A stretch of DNA of 64,000 nt, from the NCBI RefSeq assembly GCF_024218775.1, contig NZ_CP100404.1:3224001-3288000 (forward strand), written 5' to 3'. This document shows, piece after piece, positions 34,560 through 42,762 of this stretch. Position 1 is the stretch's first letter. The number at the start of each line of letters is the position of its first letter. Source of the DNA: Haloarcula marina. Its GTDB lineage: Archaea; Halobacteriota; Halobacteria; Halobacteriales; Haloarculaceae. A model generated the notes under the pieces. That model was given only the letters and a program-made list of their open reading frames with translations. It was not told the DNA's origin and did not search any database. The position numbers and the translations under genes are program-made.

Positions 34560-34661
34560 AGCCTCTACGAGAAGCAGGGATTCCGCGAAATCGAGCGGGC
34601 GGACGTGACGTTCGACGGGGAGGCGTTCACCATGCTGTTGTACCGGAAGTCCCTGCGGTAA
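34560..34661 (+). pseudogene. C-terminal remnant of a GNAT acetyltransferase
   Basis: The intergenic DNA encodes SLYEKQGFREIERADVT and continues to MLLYRKSLR followed by a stop codon. This is the last strand-helix-strand of a GNAT N-acetyltransferase, including the LYEKxGF acetyl-CoA-fold motif. No start codon or N-terminal domain exists in frame upstream, where the GH42 promoter begins. The rest of the gene was probably removed when the galactosidase region was inserted or rearranged. Confidence 0.65.
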
Positions 34662-34738
34662 CGTGGACGGCATCCGGGCGACCCCGAACGACCGTCGGCG
34701 CTGGATACCCCAGCCACCCCACCGGGAGAAATCACACC

Positions 34739-34746
34739 GTTTTAAC
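34739..34746 (+). promoter_or_regulatory. TATA box of the sulfatase-flippase operon
   Basis: GTTTTAAC lies 24-31 bp upstream of the ATG at 34770, the usual position for a leaderless mRNA. Confidence 0.5.
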
Positions 34747-34769
34747 CCCACGCAGACGTTCGACCGGGT

Positions 34770-36272
34770 ATGACCGACACGGACGGGTCGAACGTCCTCT
34801 TCGTCGTACTGGACACGGTCCGGAAGGACCGACTGTCCGTCTACGACCCCGACCGCGAGACGACGCCGCATCTCGCCGAGTTCGCCGAGGAGGCCGCCGT
34901 CTTCGAACAGGCCGTCGCACCGGCGCCGTGGACGCTCCCCGTCCACGCCTCGATGTTCACCGGACTGTACCCCAGCGAACACGGGGCCACGCAAGAGGAC
35001 CCCTATCTGGAGGGGGCGACGACCCTCGCCGAGTCGCTGTCGGCGGCGGGCTACGACACCGCCTGTTACTCCTCGAACGCGTGGATCACGAGTTACACGA
35101 ACCTCACCGCCGGGTTCGACGACCACGACAACTTCTTCCAGATAATGCCCAGCGAACTCCTCTCGGGGCCACTGGCGACCCTCTGGAAGACGATGAACGA
35201 CAACGACACCCTCCGAGGGGTCGCGGACCGACTCGTCCAGGCGGGCAACAAGATTCACGAACACCTCGCCGAGGGTGGCGGCGGCGACACGAAGACGCCA
35301 CAGGTCGTCGACAAGACCATCGACTTCGTCGACGAGAGCGACGACTTCTTCGCGTTCATCAACCTGATGGACGCCCACCTGCCGTACCACCCGCCCGAGG
35401 AGTACGCCGAACGGTTCGCGCCCGGCGTCGACTCCACCGAGGTGTGCCAGAACTCGAAGGAGTTCAACTGCGGCGCGCGCGACATCGACGACGAGGAGTG
35501 GGACGACATCACGGGGCTGTACGACGCGGAACTGGCCCACATCGACGACCAGTTGGACCGCCTGTTCTCGCACCTCAAGGAGACCGGCCAGTGGGACGAT
35601 ACCACCGTCGTCGTCTGTGCCGACCACGGCGAACTGTTCGGCGAACACGGCCTGTACGGCCACGAGTTCGGCATCTACGACCCGCTGGTGAACGTCCCGC
35701 TGATGGTGAAACACCCCGACGTGGAACCGACGCGCGACGAGGAGACGGTGGTCGAACTGGTCGACCTCTACCACACCGTGCTCGACGCCGCCGGGGCCGA
35801 CGGCCGCGGGAAGTCCCTCGAGTCGGCCCGCTCGCTCCTGTCGACGGACTACCGGGAGTTCGCGGGCGAGGTGGGTGGCGTCCCGCGCGGCGACGTCGGC
35901 TTCGTCGAGTACCATCAGCCAGTCGTCGAGTTGCGCCAGCTAGAGGGGAAAGCGAAGGCCGCGGGCATCGAACTGGACGAGCAGTCGCGGTTCTACTCGC
36001 GGATGGGCGCGGCCCGCACCGCCGAGGAGAAGTACATCCACTGCACCCGCATCCCGGACGAGGCCTACGACGTGGCCGCCGACCCCGGCGAGACGCAGAA
36101 TCTGGTCGGGACGGACGACGAACCGGCCGAACTGGAGGAGGCGCTGTGGGACTTCGTCGACGCCGTGGACGCCGACTGGCCGGACGAGGCCGACGGCGCG
36201 GACGGCGACGTGCTGGAGGAGATGGACGACGACACCAAAGACCGCCTGCAGGACCTCGGCTACATCGACTGA
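34770..36272 (+). CDS. Sulfatase-family hydrolase (alkaline phosphatase superfamily)
   Basis: This 500-residue protein has metal-binding motifs FVVLDTVRKDRLS (Asp15) and VVVCADHGELFGEHG. In true sulfatases the nucleophile lies in CxPxR or SxPxR and becomes formylglycine. Here the equivalent segment is WTLPVHASMFTG with Thr55, so formylglycine cannot form. That fits a phospho- or phosphonate-ester hydrolase or transferase, or a lineage-specific variant. No signal peptide is seen. It overlaps in function with the membrane protein encoded one base downstream. A role in modification of cell-surface glycans or lipids is inferred. Confidence 0.8.
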   Translation: MTDTDGSNVLFVVLDTVRKDRLSVYDPDRETTPHLAEFAEEAAVFEQAVAPAPWTLPVHASMFTGLYPSEHGATQEDPYLEGATTLAESLSAAGYDTACYSSNAWITSYTNLTAGFDDHDNFFQIMPSELLSGPLATLWKTMNDNDTLRGVADRLVQAGNKIHEHLAEGGGGDTKTPQVVDKTIDFVDESDDFFAFINLMDAHLPYHPPEEYAERFAPGVDSTEVCQNSKEFNCGARDIDDEEWDDITGLYDAELAHIDDQLDRLFSHLKETGQWDDTTVVVCADHGELFGEHGLYGHEFGIYDPLVNVPLMVKHPDVEPTRDEETVVELVDLYHTVLDAAGADGRGKSLESARSLLSTDYREFAGEVGGVPRGDVGFVEYHQPVVELRQLEGKAKAAGIELDEQSRFYSRMGAARTAEEKYIHCTRIPDEAYDVAADPGETQNLVGTDDEPAELEEALWDFVDAVDADWPDEADGADGDVLEEMDDDTKDRLQDLGYID

Positions 36273-36273
36273 C

Positions 36274-37299
36274 GTGAGTTCGGACAGCCCCGCGTTCGAC
36301 TTCGCCGACCGACGGACGCTCGTCCAGATACTGCTGGGCTTTGCCGTCGCGGGGGTCGTCCTCTACCTGCTCGTGGACTTCGTCGGCACCGCGGGCGTCG
36401 TCAGCGGTCTCCTCCGGGCCGACCCGGGGTGGCTGGCGCTGGCCTGTCTCTCGACGCTCCTCTGCCTCACCGCGTGGGGGAAGGCCTGGCAAATCGTGCT
36501 GGGCGTCGCGGGCATCGACGAGTCCCTCTCGCGACTGGTCGTCACCTACTACGCCGCGACGTTCGCCAACTACGTCACGCCGCTGGGACAGGCGGGGGGC
36601 GAACCCTTTATCGCCTACGTCCTCTCGCGGGACACGGAGGCGAGCTATCAGGACAGCCTCGCGAGCGTCGTCACCGCGGACCTGCTGAACCTCTTTCCGT
36701 TCGTCACCTTCGCCGGGGTGGGCTTTGCGGCCCTGCTGTACGAGAGTTCGCTCCCCGAGGCCATCGAACCCCTCGCCGGAGGCTTAGTGGTCCTCTCGGT
36801 GGGCGTCCCCGTCGTCGCCGCTGTCGGGTGGCGCTACCGGAAGCGACTCGGGCGCACGCTCGTCCGCGCCGCCGAACCGGTGACCCGGCGGACGCCGCGG
36901 CTAACCGTCGCGGGCCTGCGCGAGCGACTACGCGAGACCGAGCAGGCCTTCCAGCGCATCGCCCGTGACCGACGTGCGCTGGTGCAGGCGCTCTTTTTCT
37001 CGTACGTCGGGTGGGTCTTCTTCGCCCTGCCCCTGTATCTGGTCGCCCAAGCCATCGGGACGGAGCTATCGCTTCTGCTCGTCTTCTTCATCGTCCCCGC
37101 GTCGACGCTCGCGGGGTTGGTCCCCTCGCCCGGCGGGTCCGGGGCCGTCGAGACGGCCTTGGTGGTGCTGGTGGTCGCGCTGACGAGCGTCGGCCAGACG
37201 GACGCGACGGTCATCGCCATCCTCTACCGGGTCGCCAGTTACGTCTTCGCGCTGTTGCTTGGGGGCGGCGCGGCGCTGTACGTGTTGCGGCGAAACTGA
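36274..37299 (+). CDS. Lysylphosphatidylglycerol synthase TM-region/flippase-like membrane protein
   Basis: This 341-residue integral membrane protein has about eight helices and belongs to the UPF0104/LPG synthase transmembrane family. Family features include ANYVTPLGQAGGEPFIAYVLSR and the C-terminal VPSPGGSGAVETALV. It starts at a GTG one base after the stop of the sulfatase-family gene (TGA-C-GTG), so translation is probably coupled. The soluble synthase domain of MprF is absent, leaving the flippase-like part. In archaea such proteins often sit in cell-surface glycan loci, where they may move lipid-linked intermediates. Confidence 0.82.
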   Translation: MSSDSPAFDFADRRTLVQILLGFAVAGVVLYLLVDFVGTAGVVSGLLRADPGWLALACLSTLLCLTAWGKAWQIVLGVAGIDESLSRLVVTYYAATFANYVTPLGQAGGEPFIAYVLSRDTEASYQDSLASVVTADLLNLFPFVTFAGVGFAALLYESSLPEAIEPLAGGLVVLSVGVPVVAAVGWRYRKRLGRTLVRAAEPVTRRTPRLTVAGLRERLRETEQAFQRIARDRRALVQALFFSYVGWVFFALPLYLVAQAIGTELSLLLVFFIVPASTLAGLVPSPGGSGAVETALVVLVVALTSVGQTDATVIAILYRVASYVFALLLGGGAALYVLRRN

Positions 37300-37318
37300 G
37301 AAAACGCGGTCGGCAGCG

Positions 37319-38449
37319 TCAGGTCGTGTTGTGCTCGACGAACGTCGGCCGCCAGTTCGAGAGGTCGCGGATGTCGCGACCGGCGACGCGCCAGTCGTCG
37401 TCGAGTGGAATCGGCGAGACGACCATCCGCGTGGGGGTCGCGAGCGGTCTGAGCGGGAGGCGTTGGTCGCTGTGGAAGCCGAACTTCGCGAGAGTCGACT
37501 GCGGAATCGACTCGCCGCGGACCGAGACCACCGCCGAATCGGCGTTGTCGGCGAGCACCCGTTCCAGCAGGGCCGGGAGCGCCCGGTCGCGTTCGTCGTC
37601 GCCGACCAGCGGCACCACGTCGGCGACTTTCGTGACGGTGTAGGAGTACGCGCTGTCCCACGAGTTCGTCTCTTGGGTCGCGGTGACGACCCCGGCGACG
37701 GGACGACCGCCCAGTCGAGCGGTGTAGGCCGTGTACTCCCAGCGCGGGTTGCTGAAGCGGTACTCGAAGAACTGCTCGTCTCGGAAGGCGTGTATCTCGT
37801 TTGGGGGACGGCGACGGTAGAGGTCGGCGAGGCGGCGCGAGGGAATATCGGCGTGACGGGTGACCGTCACCTCCGAGGGCACGTCGAGGCCGCGACGGCG
37901 AGTGCCGAGGTACCCCGTCGCCGCCGCTTTCCCGAGCGTGCGGGCGAGTCGGTTGTCGCGACCGGCGTAGGTCGCGGGGTCCTGAACCCGGTGGTAGGTG
38001 GTGTGTTCGCCCGCGATTTCGAAGCCCTGTTTCACCATCCCCCCGGTGGTCTTCATGTTCGGGACGTTGAACGTGAATTTGGGCGGGCCGTCGGCGTATC
38101 CCTCGAAGAGATGCTGGCTCATTCGGCTGAACAGCCCCTTCCGCCGGTGGTCGGCGTCGACCATGGTATCGCCCGACTGGAGGGCGACGTGATGGGTGTC
38201 ACCGGCGCGCATCTGGAAGGCGAGGTTCGGGCGCGCGCCGACGATTTCGCCGTCGTACTCGGCGACGACGACGGGCGCTTCGTCGAGGTACGGATTGTCC
38301 GCGAACTTCCAGTCGAACCAGTCGTCGGGGAACCCGGGCCAGATGCGGTCGTGGAGCGCCATGAACCCCTCGCGGTCGCCCGGTTCGTACCACCGAATCG
38401 TGTAGCCGTCGGCGGCGGCCCGTGCGGTGGTCAGTGCTTTAGTCGTCAT
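37319..38449 (-). CDS. GNAT-family N-acetyltransferase
   Basis: This 376-residue protein has an N-terminal GNAT fold (YTIRWYEPGDREGFMALHDRIWPG) with the acetyl-CoA loop region VDADHRRKGLFSRM, followed by a second acyltransferase-like half. Similar haloarchaeal proteins occur beside sulfatase and flippase genes. The substrate may be a surface sugar or a peptide amine. Its ATG overlaps the stop of the small Cys-rich gene upstream by 11 bp, so the two are probably co-transcribed. It converges with the flippase-like gene 19 bp away. Confidence 0.82.
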   Translation of the reverse strand: MTTKALTTARAAADGYTIRWYEPGDREGFMALHDRIWPGFPDDWFDWKFADNPYLDEAPVVVAEYDGEIVGARPNLAFQMRAGDTHHVALQSGDTMVDADHRRKGLFSRMSQHLFEGYADGPPKFTFNVPNMKTTGGMVKQGFEIAGEHTTYHRVQDPATYAGRDNRLARTLGKAAATGYLGTRRRGLDVPSEVTVTRHADIPSRRLADLYRRRPPNEIHAFRDEQFFEYRFSNPRWEYTAYTARLGGRPVAGVVTATQETNSWDSAYSYTVTKVADVVPLVGDDERDRALPALLERVLADNADSAVVSVRGESIPQSTLAKFGFHSDQRLPLRPLATPTRMVVSPIPLDDDWRVAGRDIRDLSNWRPTFVEHNTT

Positions 38450-38663
38450 CGTCGAGGCTCAACCCCGGCACCAGTTTGTCGTCGTTCTGGTGGTAGCGTT
38501 GGTACACCTCACAGTGGGTCTCGTGGTCGAACTGGTCCCGGTCGTTGCAGAGGTCGGCCGTCATCGGCGAGACGAACGCCTGCTGTATCAGGCAATACGG
38601 CCGTTCGTGGTCGAACGAGTGGTCCTCGTTTTCGTCGCGATATTCGAGGTGTGGACAGACCAT
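38439..38663 (-). CDS. Small Cys/His-rich protein (74 residues)
   Basis: The protein begins MVCPHLEYRDEN and has four cysteines at residues 3, 24, 39 and 51, with a His next to or near several of them (CPH, DHERPYC, HETHC). It ends in an Asp run. The spacing suggests a structural zinc or other metal site, but no named family is certain. I recognise this as a type recurring in haloarchaea. The start MVCPH is chosen because the upstream extension is not acidic. It is cotranscribed with the GNAT gene (11-bp overlap) and divergent from the BKACE gene. Confidence 0.65.
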   Translation of the reverse strand: MVCPHLEYRDENEDHSFDHERPYCLIQQAFVSPMTADLCNDRDQFDHETHCEVYQRYHQNDDKLVPGLSLDDDD

Positions 38664-38774
38664 CGACGCAGATAGTTCTAGTCGATGGCTATCGTTATAC
38701 TCCGTATTCTCCGGGTAGCCAGTTTCTAACGTCCCTAACTGGCTGATAGCCGTGTTGTAACGAAGTAGCAATCG

Positions 38775-39656
38775 GTGCGAGTGAAACCAGTGACATACGA
38801 CGACTACCACCAACAAAAGAAGGTAATCCTCACGGTCGCGACGACCGGCGCAATCCACGGGAAAGACGCCAATCCGAACCTCCCGGAGCAACCCGAGGAA
38901 ATCGCGCGGCAGGTGGCCGCGTGTGAGGAACTGGGAGCCTCCATCGCCCACGTCCACGGCCGAAACGAACACGGCGAAAACGACGCGGCGAAGCTACAGG
39001 AAGTCAACGACGCCATCAGAGCGCACTGCGACGACATCATCATCCAGAACACGACCGGCGGGCAAGCCCCCTACGAGAACCGCGTCGCCGGTATCCGGAC
39101 CGACCCGCACCCGGAGATGGCGTCGCTCGACATGGGACCGTTCAAGCGGGACAAACACATCATCACGAACCACACTCGCAACAACATCGAACGGTTGGCC
39201 GTCGAGATGCAAGCGAAAGGCATCAAACCCGAGATGGAAGTGTTCAACTCCGGCCAACTCGCCGAAGTCCAACGGCTCATCGACGAGGGAATGATCGAGG
39301 AACCGCCCTACATCAACCTCATCTTCGGCGGGTCCTTTACCCCCGCTCGGCCCCGCAACCTCCTGAATATGGTCGACAACCTCCCCGACGGCGCGGAGTT
39401 CAACGTCCTCGCCGTCGGCCCGCACCAACTGCCGCTGACGACGATGGCGGTGTTCCTCGGCGGGCACATCCGCGTCGGCATGGAGGACAACCTCTACTAC
39501 CGCCGCGGCGAGAAAGCACAGAGTAACCAGCAACTCGTGGCGCGTACCGTGGAGATACTCGACCGACTCGACCGCGAACTCGCCACCCCCGACGAAGCAC
39601 GGGAGATGCTCGGCATGCCAAAGAAACGGGTCGAACAACCGGCCGACGGCGACTGA
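38775..39656 (+). CDS. BKACE-family enzyme (3-keto-5-aminohexanoate cleavage protein family, DUF849)
   Basis: This 293-residue TIM-barrel protein belongs to the beta-keto acid cleavage family, which condenses a beta-keto acid with acetyl-CoA. Zinc ligands are His59 and His61 in AHVHGR, with further motifs QNTTGG, SLDMG, EVFNSGQ and GGHIRVGMEDNLYY. It starts with GTG at 38775. A second GTG five codons downstream (before TYDDYHQ) is an alternative. Known members act on lysine-fermentation or carnitine-like beta-keto acids. The substrate is not predictable from the sequence. It is divergent from the small Cys-rich gene. Confidence 0.83.
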   Translation: MRVKPVTYDDYHQQKKVILTVATTGAIHGKDANPNLPEQPEEIARQVAACEELGASIAHVHGRNEHGENDAAKLQEVNDAIRAHCDDIIIQNTTGGQAPYENRVAGIRTDPHPEMASLDMGPFKRDKHIITNHTRNNIERLAVEMQAKGIKPEMEVFNSGQLAEVQRLIDEGMIEEPPYINLIFGGSFTPARPRNLLNMVDNLPDGAEFNVLAVGPHQLPLTTMAVFLGGHIRVGMEDNLYYRRGEKAQSNQQLVARTVEILDRLDRELATPDEAREMLGMPKKRVEQPADGD

Positions 39657-39659
39657 CCC

Positions 39660-41132
39660 TTACTCGCCCCTCGCGAGGAACCGCCGGACGAGGAGCCAAC
39701 AGACCGCGCACTGGTACGCCGCCCCGACCGCCAGTAGCGCCCAGACACCGCCGCTCCCGTCGACCCCCCGAACCAGCGCCGCGAGCGGCCAGTACGCCGG
39801 AAGGACGCCCGCGAGGTACTGTGCCGGGAGCGGTGCAACGGCGACGACGGCGACCGGCGCAATCACGGAGAGGCCGAAGAACTTGCTCACGGCGATGCCT
39901 TCCACCGTGTTGGCCGCGAGACTCGCGAGGACGAGTGCGGTAATCGCGCCGTACAGCGACGCGACGGCGGCGACGGCGACGAGGGTCGCCAGCGGGAGCG
40001 CGACCAGTCCCGACAGGGGGACCATCACGAGCGCCGCGAGGAAGCCCGCACCGAGCGTGACGACGCCCCGATAGACGAGATAACCGCGGGCGGTCAGCGG
40101 CGTGAGACGGAGCGCGGTAAGCGTCCCCTGTTCGCGGTCTTCGAGCGCGAAGAAACCGACGGCGAACCCGATGATGGTGGGACCGAACAGGACGAACAGC
40201 CCGGTTATCTCGGGGTAGTACGCGGCGAGGGCGACCCAGTCCGAGAGGGCGCTCGCGGCGTACGGCACGCCGAACCGACCGACGAGTCCCAACAGGACGG
40301 GCGCGAGGCCGATGTACACCAACAGGGGGTCGCGCAACCAGTTCTTCAGGTCCGCCAGCGCCAGCGACGCGACGGGGCCGTACTCCCCACCGACCGACGC
40401 CCCTATCGGCGTCCCCGCCGCCTTGTGGTCGGTGACGCCAGCGACGATGTGCCGGTCGACGGCCCGCCCTGCCGCCGCGAACGCGACGACGTTGCCGAGG
40501 AGGAGGTAGCCGACGGCGTAGACCAGTTCCCACGTCGGGACAGTCTCGACGGCCGCCCGGAGCAAGACGAGCGACGCTTTGGCGGGCAGGAGGTAGTACA
40601 GCGGCGTCTCGAAGAGACCGAGGACCCCGAAGACAGGGAGGCCGAGGACGGTCATGTACGCCAGCGCGGTCATGAAGTAGGCGTTGATGGAGTCGAAGCG
40701 GGCGACGGCGACGAACCCGACGAAGACGAACAGCGTCGACGTGAGCGCGACGCCGCCGAGCAAGGCGGGCCACCCGACGCCCGGCCCGTAGCCCAGCACC
40801 GCGATGACCGCCGTCGCCAGCAGCGCCAGCAGCGTCAGCGAGAGCGCCTTCGAGCAGACGTACGCCGCCGTCGACAGCGGCGAGGTCACGATGGCGTCGA
40901 GGACGCCTTCGCGCTTCTCGAAGAGGACCAGCGCGGCGACGAAGTAAAAGCCCAGAAAACTCGGGTCCGAGAACACGACGAGGACGAACGCCAGCGGTCG
41001 GGCGTCGACCGGAACGGCCCGGACTCCAAGCGCGAACGCGAGCGTCAGGACGGCGTACACCGTATAAAAGCCGTATCGCGCTTGCAGTCGCACGTCCCAC
41101 GGGAGCATCGCCTGGAGTCGGCCAACACTCAC
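39660..41132 (-). CDS. ABC-2 type transporter permease
   Basis: This membrane protein of about 490 residues has some twelve hydrophobic segments in two halves. It is the export permease paired with the ATPase encoded immediately upstream. The GTG start at 41132 overlaps the ATPase stop (GTGA). The next ATG lies eight codons in (LQAMLPWDVRL). Duplicated motifs FFALEDREQGTLTALRLTP and LVLFEKREGVLDAIVTSPLS show that both halves carry the conserved ABC-2 loop. The closest families are the haloarchaeal drug or 'fluoroquinolone' exporters. A divergent TetR regulator supports an efflux role. Confidence 0.82.
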   Translation of the reverse strand: MSVGRLQAMLPWDVRLQARYGFYTVYAVLTLAFALGVRAVPVDARPLAFVLVVFSDPSFLGFYFVAALVLFEKREGVLDAIVTSPLSTAAYVCSKALSLTLLALLATAVIAVLGYGPGVGWPALLGGVALTSTLFVFVGFVAVARFDSINAYFMTALAYMTVLGLPVFGVLGLFETPLYYLLPAKASLVLLRAAVETVPTWELVYAVGYLLLGNVVAFAAAGRAVDRHIVAGVTDHKAAGTPIGASVGGEYGPVASLALADLKNWLRDPLLVYIGLAPVLLGLVGRFGVPYAASALSDWVALAAYYPEITGLFVLFGPTIIGFAVGFFALEDREQGTLTALRLTPLTARGYLVYRGVVTLGAGFLAALVMVPLSGLVALPLATLVAVAAVASLYGAITALVLASLAANTVEGIAVSKFFGLSVIAPVAVVAVAPLPAQYLAGVLPAYWPLAALVRGVDGSGGVWALLAVGAAYQCAVCWLLVRRFLARGE

Positions 41133-42037
41133 CGCAGTTCCCTCCCGGTGACGGCGATGAACACGTCTTCGAGGGTGGCCTCCGCCGAGTGGATGCGCTC
41201 GACGCCGCCCGCCCGTAAACGCGCGTGGAAGGCCTCGTCGTCGGCCAGCGTCACCAGGTCGAACTCCGCCGTCTCGACGCCGCCGTTCTCGCGGTAGTCG
41301 ACCCGGACGGAAGGGGTACCGTGGGCCTGTTTCAGGTCGGCGGGCGCGTCGACCACCGGGAGTTCGCCGTCGACGACGAACGCGACTCGGTCGCACAGGT
41401 CGTCGGCGACGGTCATGTCGTGGGTCGTGAGGAAGACGGTGGTTCCGGCGCGCTGTCGCTCGCGGACGATTTCCTTCACGCGGCGGGCGTTCCCGGGGTC
41501 CAGCCCCGTCGTCGGTTCGTCCAGCACCAACAGCGGCGGGTCGTGAAGCAGGGCGCGGGCGAGGTTCAGGCGCATCCGCATCCCCTTCGAGTACTCGCCG
41601 ACTCGCTGGTCGGCGGCGTCGTCCAGCCCCACGCGTTCGAGGAGCGCCATCGGGTCGCGCGTCTCGGCCTCGTACAGCGACCCGAACAGCGAGAGGTTCT
41701 CGCGGCCGGTCAGTTTCAGGTAGTGGTTCGGCGACTCCGCCGACACCCCGAGTCGTTCGTAGTACGCGCCGCCCCAGTCGGCCACCTCGCGGCCGAACAC
41801 CGAGACGCTGCCGTCGTAGTCGTCGCGCAGGCCGGTCAGCACCTTCTGCGTCGTGCTCTTGCCCGCGCCGCTCGGTCCGAGAAAGCCGAACACCTCGCCG
41901 CGTTCGATGTCGAACGTGAGTCCGTGTAGCGCCGGGGCGTCCGCGCCCGGGTACGTGTATTCTAGGTCCGCGACGGCGACGACGGGGTCGCTCGTCGGCG
42001 TCTCGTCGGCCGTCTCGGCGTGGTCGGCGGTAGCCAT
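41129..42037 (-). CDS. ABC transporter ATP-binding protein (exporter)
   Basis: This 302-residue ATPase has Walker A GPSGAGKSTT, a signature that reads YSKGMRMRL instead of LSGGQ, Walker B LLVLDEPTTGLDP and H-loop TTHDMTV. The YSKGM variant is common in ABC-2 exporters. A C-terminal extension of about 70 residues (VRVDYRENGGVETAEFDL) is typical of these ATPases. It forms an operon with the permease through a 4-bp overlap. It is divergent from the TetR-type gene, so it is likely repressed by it. Confidence 0.86.
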   Translation of the reverse strand: MATADHAETADETPTSDPVVAVADLEYTYPGADAPALHGLTFDIERGEVFGFLGPSGAGKSTTQKVLTGLRDDYDGSVSVFGREVADWGGAYYERLGVSAESPNHYLKLTGRENLSLFGSLYEAETRDPMALLERVGLDDAADQRVGEYSKGMRMRLNLARALLHDPPLLVLDEPTTGLDPGNARRVKEIVRERQRAGTTVFLTTHDMTVADDLCDRVAFVVDGELPVVDAPADLKQAHGTPSVRVDYRENGGVETAEFDLVTLADDEAFHARLRAGGVERIHSAEATLEDVFIAVTGRELR

Positions 42038-42099
42038 CTCGACTCACTATCGAGTTTGAGAACTCATGAATATATCGTTTTTATATTTTTGAGTGGGCG

Positions 42100-42145
42100 G
42101 CGAATCAGAAATAGACGATTCAAGTATTCGCGGTTCCTGATTCGC
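42100..42145. promoter_or_regulatory. Long-spaced inverted repeat before the TetR gene
   Basis: Perfect 9-bp arms GCGAATCAG (42100-42108) and CTGATTCGC (42137-42145) flank 28 bp. The right arm ends two bases before the TetR ATG. The position suggests an operator pair for autorepression, and it also lies upstream of the divergent exporter operon. Confidence 0.5.
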
Positions 42146-42147
42146 GT

Positions 42148-42744
42148 ATGAAGGGATTCAGCGACGAGGAGCGCGACCGCATCCGGGCCGCGCTGATGGA
42201 CGCCGGACGGGACCTGTTCGCCCGCTACGGCCTCCGGAAGACGACCATCGCCGACCTCACCGACCCCGTCGGCATCGGGACGAGCACGTTCTACCAGTTC
42301 TTCGACTCGAAAGAGGCCCTGTACGCCGAGATTCTGGAAGCCGAGGAAGAAGCCATCGCCGAGCGCATCATGGCCGCCTCCTTCGAGTCGGAAGACGACC
42401 CGCGGGCGGCCATCGAGGCGTTTCTCCACGCTATCTTCGAGGAGATAGAGACGAACCCGCTCATCCGCACGCTCATGGTCGAGGACGAACTCGACCGCCT
42501 CGAAGCGCAGTATTCCGCGGAGGAACAGGCCCAGAGCCGCCGGGAGGAACTGGCCTTCATCGTCCCCCACGTCGAGCGCTGGCAGGCCGAGGGCCGACTG
42601 CGCGAGGCCGAGGCCGAGACCATCGCTGGCGCGATTCGCGCGATGCCCTTGCTGACGCTCCATCAGGACGACATCGGCGAGAACTACGCGGCGGTGCGCG
42701 ACCTCCTCATCGAGTCGGTGGCAGCGGGCTTGGTCGCAGAGTAG
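42148..42744 (+). CDS. TetR/AcrR-family transcriptional regulator
   Basis: This 198-residue protein has an N-terminal TetR helix-turn-helix (ARYGLRKTTIADLTDPVGIGTSTFYQFFDSKEALYAEI) and an all-helical ligand-binding domain. It is divergent from an ABC exporter, the classic arrangement of drug-efflux control, and an inverted repeat lies directly in front of its start codon. The ligand is unknown. Confidence 0.88.
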   Translation: MKGFSDEERDRIRAALMDAGRDLFARYGLRKTTIADLTDPVGIGTSTFYQFFDSKEALYAEILEAEEEAIAERIMAASFESEDDPRAAIEAFLHAIFEEIETNPLIRTLMVEDELDRLEAQYSAEEQAQSRREELAFIVPHVERWQAEGRLREAEAETIAGAIRAMPLLTLHQDDIGENYAAVRDLLIESVAAGLVAE

Positions 42745-42762
42745 CGAGCGAGAGCGCGTCGC

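Noticed and set aside
32669-36277. A 1202-codon plus-strand open frame covering GH42 and the sulfatase gene
   Set aside because: It is the antisense or shifted frame of two well-supported genes. High GC content with few stop codons explains its length, and no domain can be read in it.
39660-42047. One long minus-strand frame spanning both ABC exporter genes
   Set aside because: The frame of the permease simply continues open through the antisense-like frame of the ATPase gene. The ATPase is read in a different frame with intact motifs, so no fusion exists.
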